Below are positions 1 through 8,400 of a stretch of DNA of 61,574 nt, in pieces (within the stretch, counting starts at the first letter, position 1; every line of letters starts with the position of its first letter). The notes under the pieces were generated by a model, which had not been told where the DNA came from, did not search any database, and was given only the letters and a program-made list of their open reading frames with translations. Both the position numbers and the translations under genes were made by a program. The DNA is from Thermogemmatispora onikobensis. Lineage in GTDB: Bacteria > Chloroflexota > Ktedonobacteria > Ktedonobacterales > Ktedonobacteraceae. The stretch spans positions 1 through 61,574 of the forward strand of contig NZ_BDGT01000022.1 in NCBI RefSeq assembly GCF_001748285.1, read 5' to 3'.

Positions 1-455
1 TAGCGCTCAATCACTGGGATGGCTCGCTCGTCTCGACGCAGCACCAGACAGCAGGCCGCCGCACAGCGCAGCAGCCAGTCTGGATGCCCCAGCAACGGCG
101 CCAGCATCTCATTGATCCCCTCACCGGAACTGTGCCCCAGCGCAAACACCGCCGCCAGCCGGTCCCGTCCCTCTCCTTCCCGCAGCACCCGCTTCAGCGT
201 CTCCTCATCTACTCCCCCCCAGCGCTCGACAAAGGCCTCCGCTGCCTCCCAGGCCACCCGGTACCAGGGACGCTCTACTTCCTCTGCTGGGCCTGCTTCC
301 TCACGAGGAGGCCCTTGCTCATGCTCAGGATAGGTCAGGGATAGGAAGGCCCGTGCAATAGAGCGCGGGTACTGCCGCGGCAGATAGCCCGGCTCCGTCA
401 AGAAGCTCTCTTCCCCAAAGATCAGACCTTCGGGAAATTCCTTCCACCAAAGCAT
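1..455 (-). CDS. HEAT-repeat protein, paralogue of the next gene (partial, runs off left edge)
   Basis: An open frame of 151 codons runs on the minus strand from an ATG at 455 to the window edge without a stop. The predicted product begins MLWWKEFPEGLIFGEESF and continues with amphipathic helical pairs typical of HEAT/armadillo-like repeats. It is a close paralogue of the gene at 519-1580. Positions 1-273 are identical in DNA to 1150-1422, and 343-458 are identical to 1468-1583. Only a short acidic linker (about residues 38-60) differs in sequence and length. It lies downstream of the putative toxin gene in the same orientation. HEAT proteins have no enzymatic activity of their own, so a binding (possibly immunity) role is inferred from context only. 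Confidence 0.75.
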   Translation of the reverse strand, partial: MLWWKEFPEGLIFGEESFLTEPGYLPRQYPRSIARAFLSLTYPEHEQGPPREEAGPAEEVERPWYRVAWEAAEAFVERWGGVDEETLKRVLREGEGRDRLAAVFALGHSSGEGINEMLAPLLGHPDWLLRCAAACCLVLRRDERAIPVIER

Positions 456-458
456 CGC
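1..458. repeat. Upstream copy of tandem gene duplication (pairs with 1150-1583)
   Basis: Bases 1-273 match 1150-1422 base for base as read by eye. Bases 343-458 match 1468-1583. The intervening segment, which encodes the acidic linker, is different. The pattern of sharply bounded identical blocks around a divergent stretch suggests a recent duplication followed by gene conversion or linker replacement. Confidence 0.9.
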
Positions 459-518
459 TCTCGCCCGCTCGCTTTCATGCAAGCTGCTTGCTTATCGCTT
501 GCTAGCTGCAGCTTGCCG

Positions 519-1580
519 TTAACTGGACTGCTCTTGCCTCTCCTGTCTCTCTCGCCGTGCGCGCGCCAGCTCGGCGGCCAGATGCACTGTTTCGCTATCC
601 TTGTTGAGAGCCATCTCCTTGTCCATCTCCTGGGGGTCGAGCCACCACAAGTCAAACTGCTCTCGATCATCCCAGGCGCGTTCGAACAGCTCGTTCGCTT
701 CGTTTTCTCCTAAACCGAACTTCTCTATCACGACCACCTGCACCTCATCCCGCACCACCCTCTCCTGCAAGAGCGTGTAGCAATCGTTAGTACCAAAGCG
801 CTCTGGAGCGCGTAGATACCCCAGCGCCAGCAGCCGAAGCGTCTGTCTCCTCAGCGGTCCCGGTAGTCTTACCCCGTGCAGTGCACCGAGTACCCCCCGC
901 CTGCCCAGGGCATAGCAGAGCGCCTCATACACATTCAGGCTCACAGGACCAGGCAGCCCCTCGGCATTCTCCTCCTCCTTCCATAGCTGCAGCAGCGCCT
1001 GCCGCAACACCGGCACCACCGACTCCGGCCCCCACTCTGCCAACACCCACGGCACTAACGCCTTGTGGTGATCATACCAACAGCGCGCTTCCGGCACCGG
1101 ACAAATCAGCCCCTCGCTGTTCACCATCGTCGGCCCCGGCGTAAGCAGATAGCGCTCAATCACTGGGATGGCTCGCTCGTCTCGACGCAGCACCAGACAG
1201 CAGGCCGCCGCACAGCGCAGCAGCCAGTCTGGATGCCCCAGCAACGGCGCCAGCATCTCATTGATCCCCTCACCGGAACTGTGCCCCAGCGCAAACACCG
1301 CCGCCAGCCGGTCCCGTCCCTCTCCTTCCCGCAGCACCCGCTTCAGCGTCTCCTCATCTACTCCCCCCCAGCGCTCGACAAAGGCCTCCGCTGCCTCCCA
1401 GGCCACCCGGTACCAGGGACGCGCCAGCTCGTCCCTGGGCCCCTCTTCCTCATTGTAGTCCACCAACAGGAAGGCCCGTGCAATAGAGCGCGGGTACTGC
1501 CGCGGCAGATAGCCCGGCTCCGTCAAGAAGCTCTCTTCCCCAAAGATCAGACCTTCGGGAAATTCCTTCCACCAAAGCAT
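519..1580 (-). CDS. HEAT-repeat protein, candidate immunity protein
   Basis: Product of 353 residues. The start is taken at the ATG at 1580, because an AAGGTGA ribosome-binding site lies just upstream and the paralogue on the left begins at the equivalent codon; a GTG at 1589 is an alternative. Residues about 60-270 form helical pairs of HEAT type, with stretches such as RDRLAAVFALG and DWLLRCAAACCLVLRRD. The C-terminus is highly charged and coiled-coil-like. No catalytic motif or signal peptide is visible. It is the first gene after the deaminase-type toxin (164 bases downstream, same strand), and a second nearly identical copy follows. Helical-repeat proteins and tandem duplicated immunity genes are common in polymorphic-toxin loci, so an antitoxin role is plausible but inferred. 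Confidence 0.7.
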   Translation of the reverse strand: MLWWKEFPEGLIFGEESFLTEPGYLPRQYPRSIARAFLLVDYNEEEGPRDELARPWYRVAWEAAEAFVERWGGVDEETLKRVLREGEGRDRLAAVFALGHSSGEGINEMLAPLLGHPDWLLRCAAACCLVLRRDERAIPVIERYLLTPGPTMVNSEGLICPVPEARCWYDHHKALVPWVLAEWGPESVVPVLRQALLQLWKEEENAEGLPGPVSLNVYEALCYALGRRGVLGALHGVRLPGPLRRQTLRLLALGYLRAPERFGTNDCYTLLQERVVRDEVQVVVIEKFGLGENEANELFERAWDDREQFDLWWLDPQEMDKEMALNKDSETVHLAAELARARRERQERQEQSS

Positions 1581-1583
1581 CGC
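1150..1583. repeat. Downstream copy of tandem gene duplication (pairs with 1-458)
   Basis: Identical in two blocks (1150-1422 and 1468-1583) to the left edge of the window. It encodes the N-terminal third of the HEAT-repeat protein. The repeat unit spacing is about 1.15 kb, which is one gene length. Confidence 0.9.
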
Positions 1584-1744
1584 GCTCACCTTGTTTCTTC
1601 TGAAGTGAAGCCGACTGCGCGCCTCTTCGCAGGAAACCTTTTCCTGGCCAGGGTCTCACTCACTCATCGGCTCTGGGAGGCTGAGACCTCTCTTCTCTGC
1701 TCTGAGTCAGAGGGGCCAACACAGAGTATACCGCTCCCGGGCTC

Positions 1745-3208
1745 CTAGACAGCAATGAGCTGACTCTCTGGCTGAGCTGAGGCCGAGCCAGAAATGGAGA
1801 CGCCATTGGTAGTGGCACTATAGACTGGCTCCACTCCAGAGATCGAGCCAGCATCGGTGCTGGTCTGCCAGACCGCCAGCCCTACGGTCGCATTGCCTGG
1901 GGGCTGGTCCGTAGCGGCGTACAAGCTCATAATCCATTGACCAGAGAACAAACTGGCCCTACAGGCTGAACATACCACTGTCCGGCTAAAGATAAGTGCA
2001 TTGATAGTTGCTTCCTGCAAGATCCCGGGAGGCTGGCGTGTGGCAATAATCTTTGCCGCCCACTCAATCAATTTGGCCTCGGCATGTTGTTCAGGAGGTG
2101 CGTACTTGAAACCGAGCGCGAAATTGACCCCATTGAAAACAGTGCGTCCCTGACGGTCAGCGATGAAGAGGATAATCATCGCTGCACTAGCCAGAGACGG
2201 ATCTCTCCTCTGATCATACCGCTCTTTACCATTAGCAACATCTTGCCTATAGCGGGCCACTGCCTGTGCGCGACGACGCCCGGTCTCCGTACTCAAAGAT
2301 TGAGCAAGCTCCTGCTGTTCATCATCTGTCCAGAAGCGCGCCTGACCCCAGCTGCTGGCAATCTGAGCAGCAATGCTGGCAGCGTCCTCTCCTGTTGCCG
2401 GCATGGACCCGACGCCACTCTGAGTGGTTCCGGGAACAAGGCTCGGCCCTGCCGGCAGCGAGGGATTCCAACTCAGATGAAGGGGATGGGCCAGCAGTTC
2501 ATGAGCGGTTCCCCAGGCGACAAAACAGGCCAGCATGCCAGCAAGTAACCAGCATTCTGTCGCACTCAGAGTGATACTCAACAGACCGCCAGCCAGAGCC
2601 AGGGAGAGGCCACCATCAAAGGCAGCAGTAGCCAAAGCAATAGCCAGGACCGCACACACAATGATGAGTGCAATCAGCGCAGCATCAGCAGCGGCCTCAT
2701 AGGCGTTCTGGTAATCGTGAAAGAATTTCTGATCGATAGCAAGAGAGGCTTCGAGCAGATCCAGATGGGCAGAAACCCCCGCTGTGAGATGAGCAAGATG
2801 CAGCTGAGCCTGCTCTGCCGCCTGACCCTGCCAGGGGGAGGCGTGAGTAAAGAGCGCTGCCGTCTCGGTCTGGAAGCGGGACAGCGTCGCCCGATGATGC
2901 GCCAAGAGTGCGCGTTTCTGCTGGTGGATCTGTCGAATCGTCTCGACATGGGGACTGAATGCCTGAGTCATGAGGTGCTGGACGTAGCCCACTGGCCCAT
3001 AGCGCTGCATGCCGCTGGCCACTTGCTCCAGCGTAGTCCAGGCCTCGGCGCCTAGCTGCTCGATCAGCGAGAGGAGACGCGGCAAAACGGCGGGGACATC
3101 CTCTCCCGCTTCAATCAGCAGCTGAATTATGCCTTCGGCAAACGGTGGTACATCGATGCCAATCGCAGCCAGGCCCTTGATGGCAGCATCGACAAGCGGG
3201 TCACTCAT
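1745..3208 (-). CDS. Putative polymorphic toxin: WXG-like N-terminus, membrane segments, C-terminal deaminase domain
   Basis: Product of 487 residues. The ATG at 3208 is chosen because GGGAGAGAGGA lies 8 bases upstream; an in-frame start 36 bases further up lacks this. Residues 1-175 are helical and include a W-x-G turn (SPWQGQAAEQ, W126-G128) followed by a long helix pair as in WXG100/LXG proteins. Residues about 176-196 and 200-233 are strongly hydrophobic, as in a toxin translocation or membrane region. The C-terminal domain (about 310-450) carries HAEAKL (H375, E377) and VCSACR (C413, C416). This is the H-x-E...C-x-x-C zinc signature of the cytidine-deaminase fold seen in polymorphic-toxin nucleic-acid deaminases. 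A small WXG-like gene precedes it and two HEAT-repeat genes follow. The deaminase family and the target (DNA, RNA or nucleotide) are not resolved. Confidence 0.72.
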   Translation of the reverse strand: MSDPLVDAAIKGLAAIGIDVPPFAEGIIQLLIEAGEDVPAVLPRLLSLIEQLGAEAWTTLEQVASGMQRYGPVGYVQHLMTQAFSPHVETIRQIHQQKRALLAHHRATLSRFQTETAALFTHASPWQGQAAEQAQLHLAHLTAGVSAHLDLLEASLAIDQKFFHDYQNAYEAAADAALIALIIVCAVLAIALATAAFDGGLSLALAGGLLSITLSATECWLLAGMLACFVAWGTAHELLAHPLHLSWNPSLPAGPSLVPGTTQSGVGSMPATGEDAASIAAQIASSWGQARFWTDDEQQELAQSLSTETGRRRAQAVARYRQDVANGKERYDQRRDPSLASAAMIILFIADRQGRTVFNGVNFALGFKYAPPEQHAEAKLIEWAAKIIATRQPPGILQEATINALIFSRTVVCSACRASLFSGQWIMSLYAATDQPPGNATVGLAVWQTSTDAGSISGVEPVYSATTNGVSISGSASAQPESQLIAV

Positions 3209-3270
3209 CGCGATGTCCTCTCTCCCTGGTACAGTGCAATGCACACAAAGAAGCGGCCACTGTCCTCTCG

Positions 3271-3585
3271 TTATGGCTCACCATCAGGCGATGGTTCAAA
3301 AGCCTGGCTGAGTACCGTATCGAGATCCTGCATCCGGGCACCGCTGCCCTGCAGCAGATCCGCAAAGGCCGAGAGGGCTGCATACGCCCGTTCCAGATTC
3401 TGATGCCAGGTACCCATATGCTGACGAAATGGCTCGCTTACCTGAGCAGCAAGCTGAGAGGCTGGTTGGAGAATCTGCTGATGCAACTGAACGAGGTGAG
3501 CCTGCCAGGCTTCGTGCAGGTCCTTCTGCTGTGTTCTGGCAGTACTCGCCAGCTTCTGAGGAGGATAGAGAATGGTATCTTCCAT
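3271..3585 (-). CDS. Small helical WXG100/ESX-like partner protein
   Basis: Product of 104 residues, almost entirely predicted alpha-helical, with a central break and tryptophans at positions 27 and 60 (EAWQAH and GTWHQN). The C-terminal helix pattern (ALSAFADLLQGSG, MQDLD) is like ESAT-6/WXG100 proteins, although a strict W-x-G is missing. It starts at an ATG preceded by AAGAGAG and ends 62 bases before the toxin gene. In LXG/WXG toxin loci small helical proteins encoded just upstream act as targeting chaperones; that role is inferred here from size, fold pattern and position. No signal peptide is present. Confidence 0.6.
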   Translation of the reverse strand: MEDTILYPPQKLASTARTQQKDLHEAWQAHLVQLHQQILQPASQLAAQVSEPFRQHMGTWHQNLERAYAALSAFADLLQGSGARMQDLDTVLSQAFEPSPDGEP

Positions 3586-3636
3586 AATGCTCTCTTAAAA
3601 TCTACAGAGCAAAAACTAACAACTTTATTTGCCTGG

Positions 3637-3665
3637 ATGGTAATATATAAAATCACTCCTGTCAA
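3637..3665 (-). promoter_or_regulatory. Candidate sigma-A promoter of the toxin operon
   Basis: On the minus strand a perfect TTGACA (3665-3660) is followed after 17 bases by TACCAT (3642-3637), about 50 bases upstream of the WXG-like gene. The surrounding 3590-3740 is markedly AT-rich compared with the rest of the window. Confidence 0.5.
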
Positions 3666-4049
3666 TAGTACTGATGGCAGGAACATCTCGGTAATCGAAT
3701 AACGTGGCTGTTAATCTGTTCCAACCTGCTCACTACCACACATGTTTTGACATAACAGGACGGCAACATGACAGTGTGCCTGCTTTTCACGCTACCCCCG
3801 AGTGCGACCAGAGACATCGGCAGGTGGTGCTCTGATGATGGCCCCAGGAGCCTGCTCGCCCGCAAACTCCTCTCTGGTCACTGTCCACCGTCACGCCCGA
3901 GAGCAAACAAGGCCAGCCGTCTGCTCCGGGCCCGGTGGCCCGACGGCTGGCCGCTGCTGACCACGCATCTCCACCTACAGGGTCAGGCGCACTGGCTGGT
4001 TGTTTTCTTACCCAGCTAGCGCTCATGTGCTCTGGTAGCGCGACAGTTT
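3666..4049. other. Intergenic region without a convincing gene
   Basis: Short frames on both strands here have no ribosome-binding site and no recognisable protein pattern. The only structured element is the strong hairpin at 3911-3952. Confidence 0.6.
3911..3952 (-). terminator. Rho-independent-type terminator after the F420/flavin oxidoreductase gene
   Basis: A perfect 11-base inverted repeat, GGCCAGCCGTC / GACGGCTGGCC, encloses a 20-base loop. On the minus strand it is followed by TTGTTT and lies about 100 bases past the stop of the gene at 4050-4418. Confidence 0.55.
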
Positions 4050-4418
4050 TTAATGATGTGAACTGCCGAGCGGAACCTCGACAGCCACGTTGATGAGCGG
4101 ATAGTAAGCCTGGATCTGCCTGGAGCCATACTTCTCGCGGAAGCGCTCCGCGATGGCCGCCACGCGGCTTTGATCCTCAATGAGCCGTACGCCGGTAGTG
4201 AGAGCCTGCTGACCGGCACGCACTTGCAAGGTCGGAGCCTGGCGCAAGTTCTTGTACCAGCCAGTCCCGGTTCCGCGCACAGGCAACAAATAGAGGACAT
4301 CGTCCTCCAGGATAAACCAGACCGGATACGTGTAAGAGCGCCCACTGGCGCGCCCCTTGACCGTGATCTCAATCTCACTGCGGCCCTGCAAGGCCGTGCG
4401 AAGGTCTGTCTGACTCAT
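4050..4418 (-). CDS. Deazaflavin (F420)-dependent nitroreductase family protein
   Basis: Product of 122 residues, the usual length for the DDN/F420H2-dependent quinone reductase split-barrel family. Recognisable elements are the beta-strand block ITVKGRASGRSYTYPVWF followed by LEDDVLYLLPVRGTGTGWYKNL, the typical K/R-x-S-G plus P-V-W/R-T-x-W-x-x-N signature of this family, and the closing segment with FREKYG. Such proteins reduce quinones or nitro compounds with F420H2, though some members use FMN or heme-like ligands. A clear AAGGAGG precedes the ATG. It is transcribed in the same direction as the cupin gene upstream (84 bases away), so the two may be co-expressed. Confidence 0.8.
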   Translation of the reverse strand: MSQTDLRTALQGRSEIEITVKGRASGRSYTYPVWFILEDDVLYLLPVRGTGTGWYKNLRQAPTLQVRAGQQALTTGVRLIEDQSRVAAIAERFREKYGSRQIQAYYPLINVAVEVPLGSSHH

Positions 4419-4501
4419 AGAAGGAATGGCCTCCTTCCTCTCACCAATCAGAGCAGCAGGCCACCTGTCCGGCGGGCAGGTCGCCAGTCACGGCGGGCCC
4501 G

Positions 4502-4903
4502 CTAGGACTGCTGCCCGTACTGCTCATCGCTGACATGCTCCATCCAGTCGGCTACCTTGCCATCAAGCTCTTCCTGAATAGCAATGTGCGTCATGGCCGT
4601 GGTCGGCGCCGCTCCATGCCAGTGCTTCTCACCGGGCGCGAACCAGACTACATCTCCCGGACGAATCTCCTCAATAGGGCCGCCCCAGCGCTGGGCCCGC
4701 CCACAGCCGGCAGTGACGATCAGCGTCTGCCCGAGCGGATGGCTGTGCCAGGCCGTACGGGCCCCTGGCTCAAAGGTGACGCTGGCCATACGCACGCGCG
4801 CCGGGCTGGGTGCCTCGAACAACGGATCAATACGTACTGCCCCGGTAAAGGTGGCAGCCGGCCCCTTCTGCGAAGGCTGCGAGCCGTTCCTTCTGATCTC
4901 CAT
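4502..4903 (-). CDS. Single-domain cupin protein
   Basis: Product of 133 residues. The ATG at 4903 is preferred because GAGGGGG sits 9 bases upstream and the paralogue at 29556 starts at the same residue; longer in-frame starts exist at 4912 and 4930. A cupin beta-barrel is clear: motif 1 around [14 protein letters not shown] and motif 2 around [18 protein letters not shown], with His residues that would bind a metal. The pattern (GAVRIDP at the N-terminus, DEQY at the C-terminus) resembles small cupins described as carboxymuconolactone-decarboxylase-associated or mandelonitrile-lyase-like; substrate unknown. It diverges from the AraC-type regulator at 5109, and this arrangement suggests it is a target of that regulator. 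Confidence 0.82.
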   Translation of the reverse strand: MEIRRNGSQPSQKGPAATFTGAVRIDPLFEAPSPARVRMASVTFEPGARTAWHSHPLGQTLIVTAGCGRAQRWGGPIEEIRPGDVVWFAPGEKHWHGAAPTTAMTHIAIQEELDGKVADWMEHVSDEQYGQQS

Positions 4904-5108
4904 GACTTGCATTCCCCCTCTCTTCTTCACTGGCCGCCTGCTCTCTGCTCACCTCACCGGACCAGCAGAGTGGCGGCGCAGTCAGTCTCACGTTCCTTTC
5001 TCATTATAGAGATTGCCTGGGCAGAGGTGATAGAATAATCTTCGTCAGAATTTGGCTGATTCTGCATATGCCATGAGGCAACGCCTTAGTGGAGGAGGTT
5101 CTTTTTCA

Positions 5109-6077
5109 ATGACTCTCACCGTCATCGCAGAGCGCGAGCGTCAACAAGACGAGCGGCTACTCCAGCGCCTTCAGGCCAATCGTGAGGAGCTGGCCGAGCG
5201 TATTGCGCAGGCTATTTCTCACGACGGGACCGTCGAGCCGTTTGAGGGCCTCGTTCTGGCACGCCTCTCCTCGCCGTCCATTCCCTTACCCAGCGTTGCC
5301 GAACCATCCTTCTGCGTGATCGCTCAGGGGCGCAAGGAGGTGCTCGTCGAGCGCAGCCGCTACGAGTATGATCCTTTTCATTACTTGCTGGCCACCGTTG
5401 AGCTGCCACGCTTCAGCCGCGTCATCGAAGCCAGCCCAGAGCGACCATATTTGAGTCTGACGCTACGCCTTGCGCCTTCACAGGTCACGGCGGTCCTGCT
5501 CTCCGCCGGCTATGTACCAAAACGCAGCTCGGTACACGCCATGAATGTCAGTCCCCTGGACGAGCGACTGCTCGATGCTGTGGTGCGCCTGGTCCGGCTC
5601 CTCGAAACGCCCGAGGAGGCTCCGGTGTTGATGCCGCTGGTAACCCAGGAGATCATCTATCGGTTGCTGGTTGGCGAGCAGGGAAGGCGCCTGTGCCATC
5701 TGGCTTTGCAGGGCGGCGTACCCTCGGAAATTGCCAGCGCCGTCACGTACTTACGCCGGCATTTCGCAGAGCCGCTGCGCGTCGAGAGCCTGGCCCGCGA
5801 GCTGGGCATGAGTGCCTCCAGTCTGCACCACCACTTTAAGGCTGTGACCGGCCTCAGCCCGCTGCAGTATTTGAAGCAGCTGCGCCTGCAGGAGGCGCGT
5901 CGCCTGATGCTCAACGAGGGATTGGACGCCACCAGCACCGCCTTCCGCGTCGGCTATCAGGACGTCTCGCACTTTAACCGCGACTACCGAAGCCTCTTCG
6001 GGCAGCCGCCCGCGCGCGATATCCAGCAGCTGCGCCAGCAGCTGGAGAGCCTGGCTGTGGCTATCAAAACCGACTGA
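5109..6077 (+). CDS. AraC-family transcriptional regulator (AraC_N type)
   Basis: Product of 322 residues. The ATG at 5109 has GGAGGAGG upstream; an in-frame start at 5052 does not. The N-terminal about 190 residues match the AraC-N ligand-binding region (for example LPSVAEPSFCVIAQGRKEV and YDPFHYLLATVELP). The C-terminal about 100 residues hold two helix-turn-helix units (VESLARELGMSASSLHHHFK, then the second with FRVGYQDVSHFNRDYRSLFG). Members of this group usually regulate a divergently transcribed small redox or cupin gene, as here with the cupin at 4502-4903. The inducer is unknown. Confidence 0.88.
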   Translation: MTLTVIAERERQQDERLLQRLQANREELAERIAQAISHDGTVEPFEGLVLARLSSPSIPLPSVAEPSFCVIAQGRKEVLVERSRYEYDPFHYLLATVELPRFSRVIEASPERPYLSLTLRLAPSQVTAVLLSAGYVPKRSSVHAMNVSPLDERLLDAVVRLVRLLETPEEAPVLMPLVTQEIIYRLLVGEQGRRLCHLALQGGVPSEIASAVTYLRRHFAEPLRVESLARELGMSASSLHHHFKAVTGLSPLQYLKQLRLQEARRLMLNEGLDATSTAFRVGYQDVSHFNRDYRSLFGQPPARDIQQLRQQLESLAVAIKTD

Positions 6078-6276
6078 TGGTAGCAAACGGCCAACCAGTC
6101 AGCGCTTCCCTAGCAGGAGCAGGGCCAGGGAAGAGGTCGGCAGACGAGAGAGGCCACTGCCTCCACCAGTGAGAAGAGGGCTGCTGCGTCCTGACCAGGG
6201 CGGGGCGCCCCTGGCTGGCCACTTCTGGTCGCAGCAGCAGTCAGTCAGGGGATGCCACACGCCCGCAAAGCCAGAC

Positions 6277-8187
6277 TTAGCGTGCGGAGATATCAGACTG
6301 CAGCCGCCGCCAGGCCAGGCGCGCCTCCTCGACCGAAGCCTCATCCTCAATGGTCGAGACATCACCAGGGTCGCGCCCCAGGGTGACGGCCCGCAGCACA
6401 CGACGCATGATCTTGCCGCTGCGTGTCTTGGGCAACATATTGACAAAATTCAGCTCGCCGATCACGGCCACCGGACCCAGCTCCGTGCGCACTGTTTTGA
6501 GCAGCTCCTGCTTTAGCTCCTCGGATGGCTCGTAGTCCTGCTTGAGGACGACGAAGGCCACAATGACCTCGCCGCGCAGCTCATCGGGGCGCCCGGTGAC
6601 ACCAGCCTCCGCAACGGCAGGATGTTTGAGGAAAGCGGTCTCGACCTCGATGGTGCCAATACGATGGCCAGCGATCTTAATGATCTCATCGGCGCGCCCG
6701 GCAAACCAGACGTAGCCATCCTCGTCGACATGAGCGGAGTCGCCGGTGTAGTAGACGCCGGGCAAGATACCCCAGTAATCGCGCGCATAGCGCTCTGGAT
6801 CACCCCAGAGCGTTGGGATCAGGCCGGGGAAGGGGCGCGTGATGACCATGACGCCTTTTTCCCCGGGACCAAGCGGTGTGCCGTCAAGCGGCGAGACGAC
6901 GCGGGCCTCGATGCCGGGCAGAGGTATGGTGGCAGAACCCGGCTTGATCGGGAGCATGCCCAGGCCATAGGGATTACCAAAGATCGGACCGCCGGTCTCT
7001 GTCTGCCACATGTGATCGATGACGGGAACACGATTGCGCAGGACGGTCTCCTGCAGCCAGGACCAGGCCGGAGCGTTGAGAACCTCACCGGCACAAAAGA
7101 CGCGATCCAGCGTGGAGAGATCATAGCGTCGCGGCGGCTCTGCGCCATATTTCATGAGCAGACGGACGGCGGTGGGAGAGGTGAAGATGCCGCTGACGGC
7201 AAATTCTTCGACGGTCTGCCAGAGGACATCGGGCGTAGGATAGTCAAGTGCTCCCTCAAAGGCCAGGGTGGTGGCGCCAGCGATGAGTGGGGCGTAGACA
7301 ATGTAGCTGTGCCCGACCACCCAACCGATGTCTGAAGTGGACCACCAGACGTCGGTCGGCTTGAGACCGAAGACCCATTGGCCCATACTATGAATGTGCA
7401 CCTGGTAGCCGCCATGCATGTGGACCGCAAGCTTGGGTTTGGCAGTTGTGCCCGAGGTAGCCAGAATATAGGCCGGCTCGTTAGCCTCAAGGGGAAGATA
7501 GCTGCCGCTTTGGCCATTGGCCTGGGCCAGAAATTCCTGCCAGGAGAGGTCACGCCCGGCCTGCATAGTCACCGGCTGACTACCACGCTGTAAGACCACA
7601 ACGTGCTCGACGCTGCCGTTGCCGGAGGCCAGAGCGGCGTCAACGATCTCTTTGAGGTTGGTCTCTTTGCCTTTGCGATAGGTGATATCGGCGGTGAAGA
7701 CCAGGCGCGAGCCGCTGGCTTCGATGCGATCGCGCAGGGCCTGGGCCCCGAAGCCGGCGAAGACGACAAGGTGAATGGCACCGATACGCACGGCGGCGAG
7801 CATGAGCATGATGGCCTCGGGGAAGGTCGGCAGATAGATAGTAATACGGTCCCCCCGCTGGATGCCCAGACCGCGCAGGGCAGCAGCCAGCCGCTCAACC
7901 TCGTGCAGGAGCTGGGCATAGGTGTAGAGGCGACGCTCGCCGCGCTCATTCAAATAAATGAGGGCCGTGTGGCCGCCCCAGCCACGCTTGACATGCTGAT
8001 CCAGGGCACTATAGGAGAGGTTCGTTTCCCCGCCGATGAACCAGCGGAAGGTCGGCGGGGTCCACTCAAAGGTGCGATCCCAGTGCCGAAACCAGGGGAG
8101 CTGCTCCGCTGCCTTGCTCCAGAAGGCTTCCGGGTTCTCGCGCGCCTCCTCTAGCCAGCGCTCGATAACAGGGGTGATCAGCTTCAT
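6277..8187 (-). CDS. acs: Acetyl-/short-chain acyl-CoA synthetase (AMP-forming)
   Basis: Product of 636 residues, about the normal length for acetyl-CoA synthetase; the ATG at 8187 is chosen over one at 8223, which gives a non-conserved leader. It activates a short carboxylic acid with ATP and CoA. Seen: the acyl-activating core at 244-256 (TSGTTAKPKLAVH), TETGG at 396-400, YYTGDSAHVDEDGYVWFAGR further on, and the C-terminal SGK with the catalytic lysine at 592. The phosphate-binding loop departs from the usual T-S-G-S/T-T-G-K-P-K-G: both expected glycines are replaced (Ala and Leu). The substrate may therefore be propionate or another acid instead of acetate. It stands alone between an AraC gene and a degenerate region. 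Confidence 0.88.
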   Translation of the reverse strand: MKLITPVIERWLEEARENPEAFWSKAAEQLPWFRHWDRTFEWTPPTFRWFIGGETNLSYSALDQHVKRGWGGHTALIYLNERGERRLYTYAQLLHEVERLAAALRGLGIQRGDRITIYLPTFPEAIMLMLAAVRIGAIHLVVFAGFGAQALRDRIEASGSRLVFTADITYRKGKETNLKEIVDAALASGNGSVEHVVVLQRGSQPVTMQAGRDLSWQEFLAQANGQSGSYLPLEANEPAYILATSGTTAKPKLAVHMHGGYQVHIHSMGQWVFGLKPTDVWWSTSDIGWVVGHSYIVYAPLIAGATTLAFEGALDYPTPDVLWQTVEEFAVSGIFTSPTAVRLLMKYGAEPPRRYDLSTLDRVFCAGEVLNAPAWSWLQETVLRNRVPVIDHMWQTETGGPIFGNPYGLGMLPIKPGSATIPLPGIEARVVSPLDGTPLGPGEKGVMVITRPFPGLIPTLWGDPERYARDYWGILPGVYYTGDSAHVDEDGYVWFAGRADEIIKIAGHRIGTIEVETAFLKHPAVAEAGVTGRPDELRGEVIVAFVVLKQDYEPSEELKQELLKTVRTELGPVAVIGELNFVNMLPKTRSGKIMRRVLRAVTLGRDPGDVSTIEDEASVEEARLAWRRLQSDISAR

Positions 8188-8400
8188 AGACTGGCCGCCT
8201 TTCTCTTCTTCGAGGACGAACATCCGTGGCAGACGTGGCCCGGTCGGTCAATAGTCCGGTGGCCCGCGAGCCTCTCTGATTCGCATTGTAACCCATGAGC
8301 CAGGGATCTGCAAAGAGACGAGCAGCGCTTTGTTCGCTCATGGCTGGCACGGGCACACCAGGGAACGGCATTACTCGTGCGCCGCGCCTGATCACCTCTG

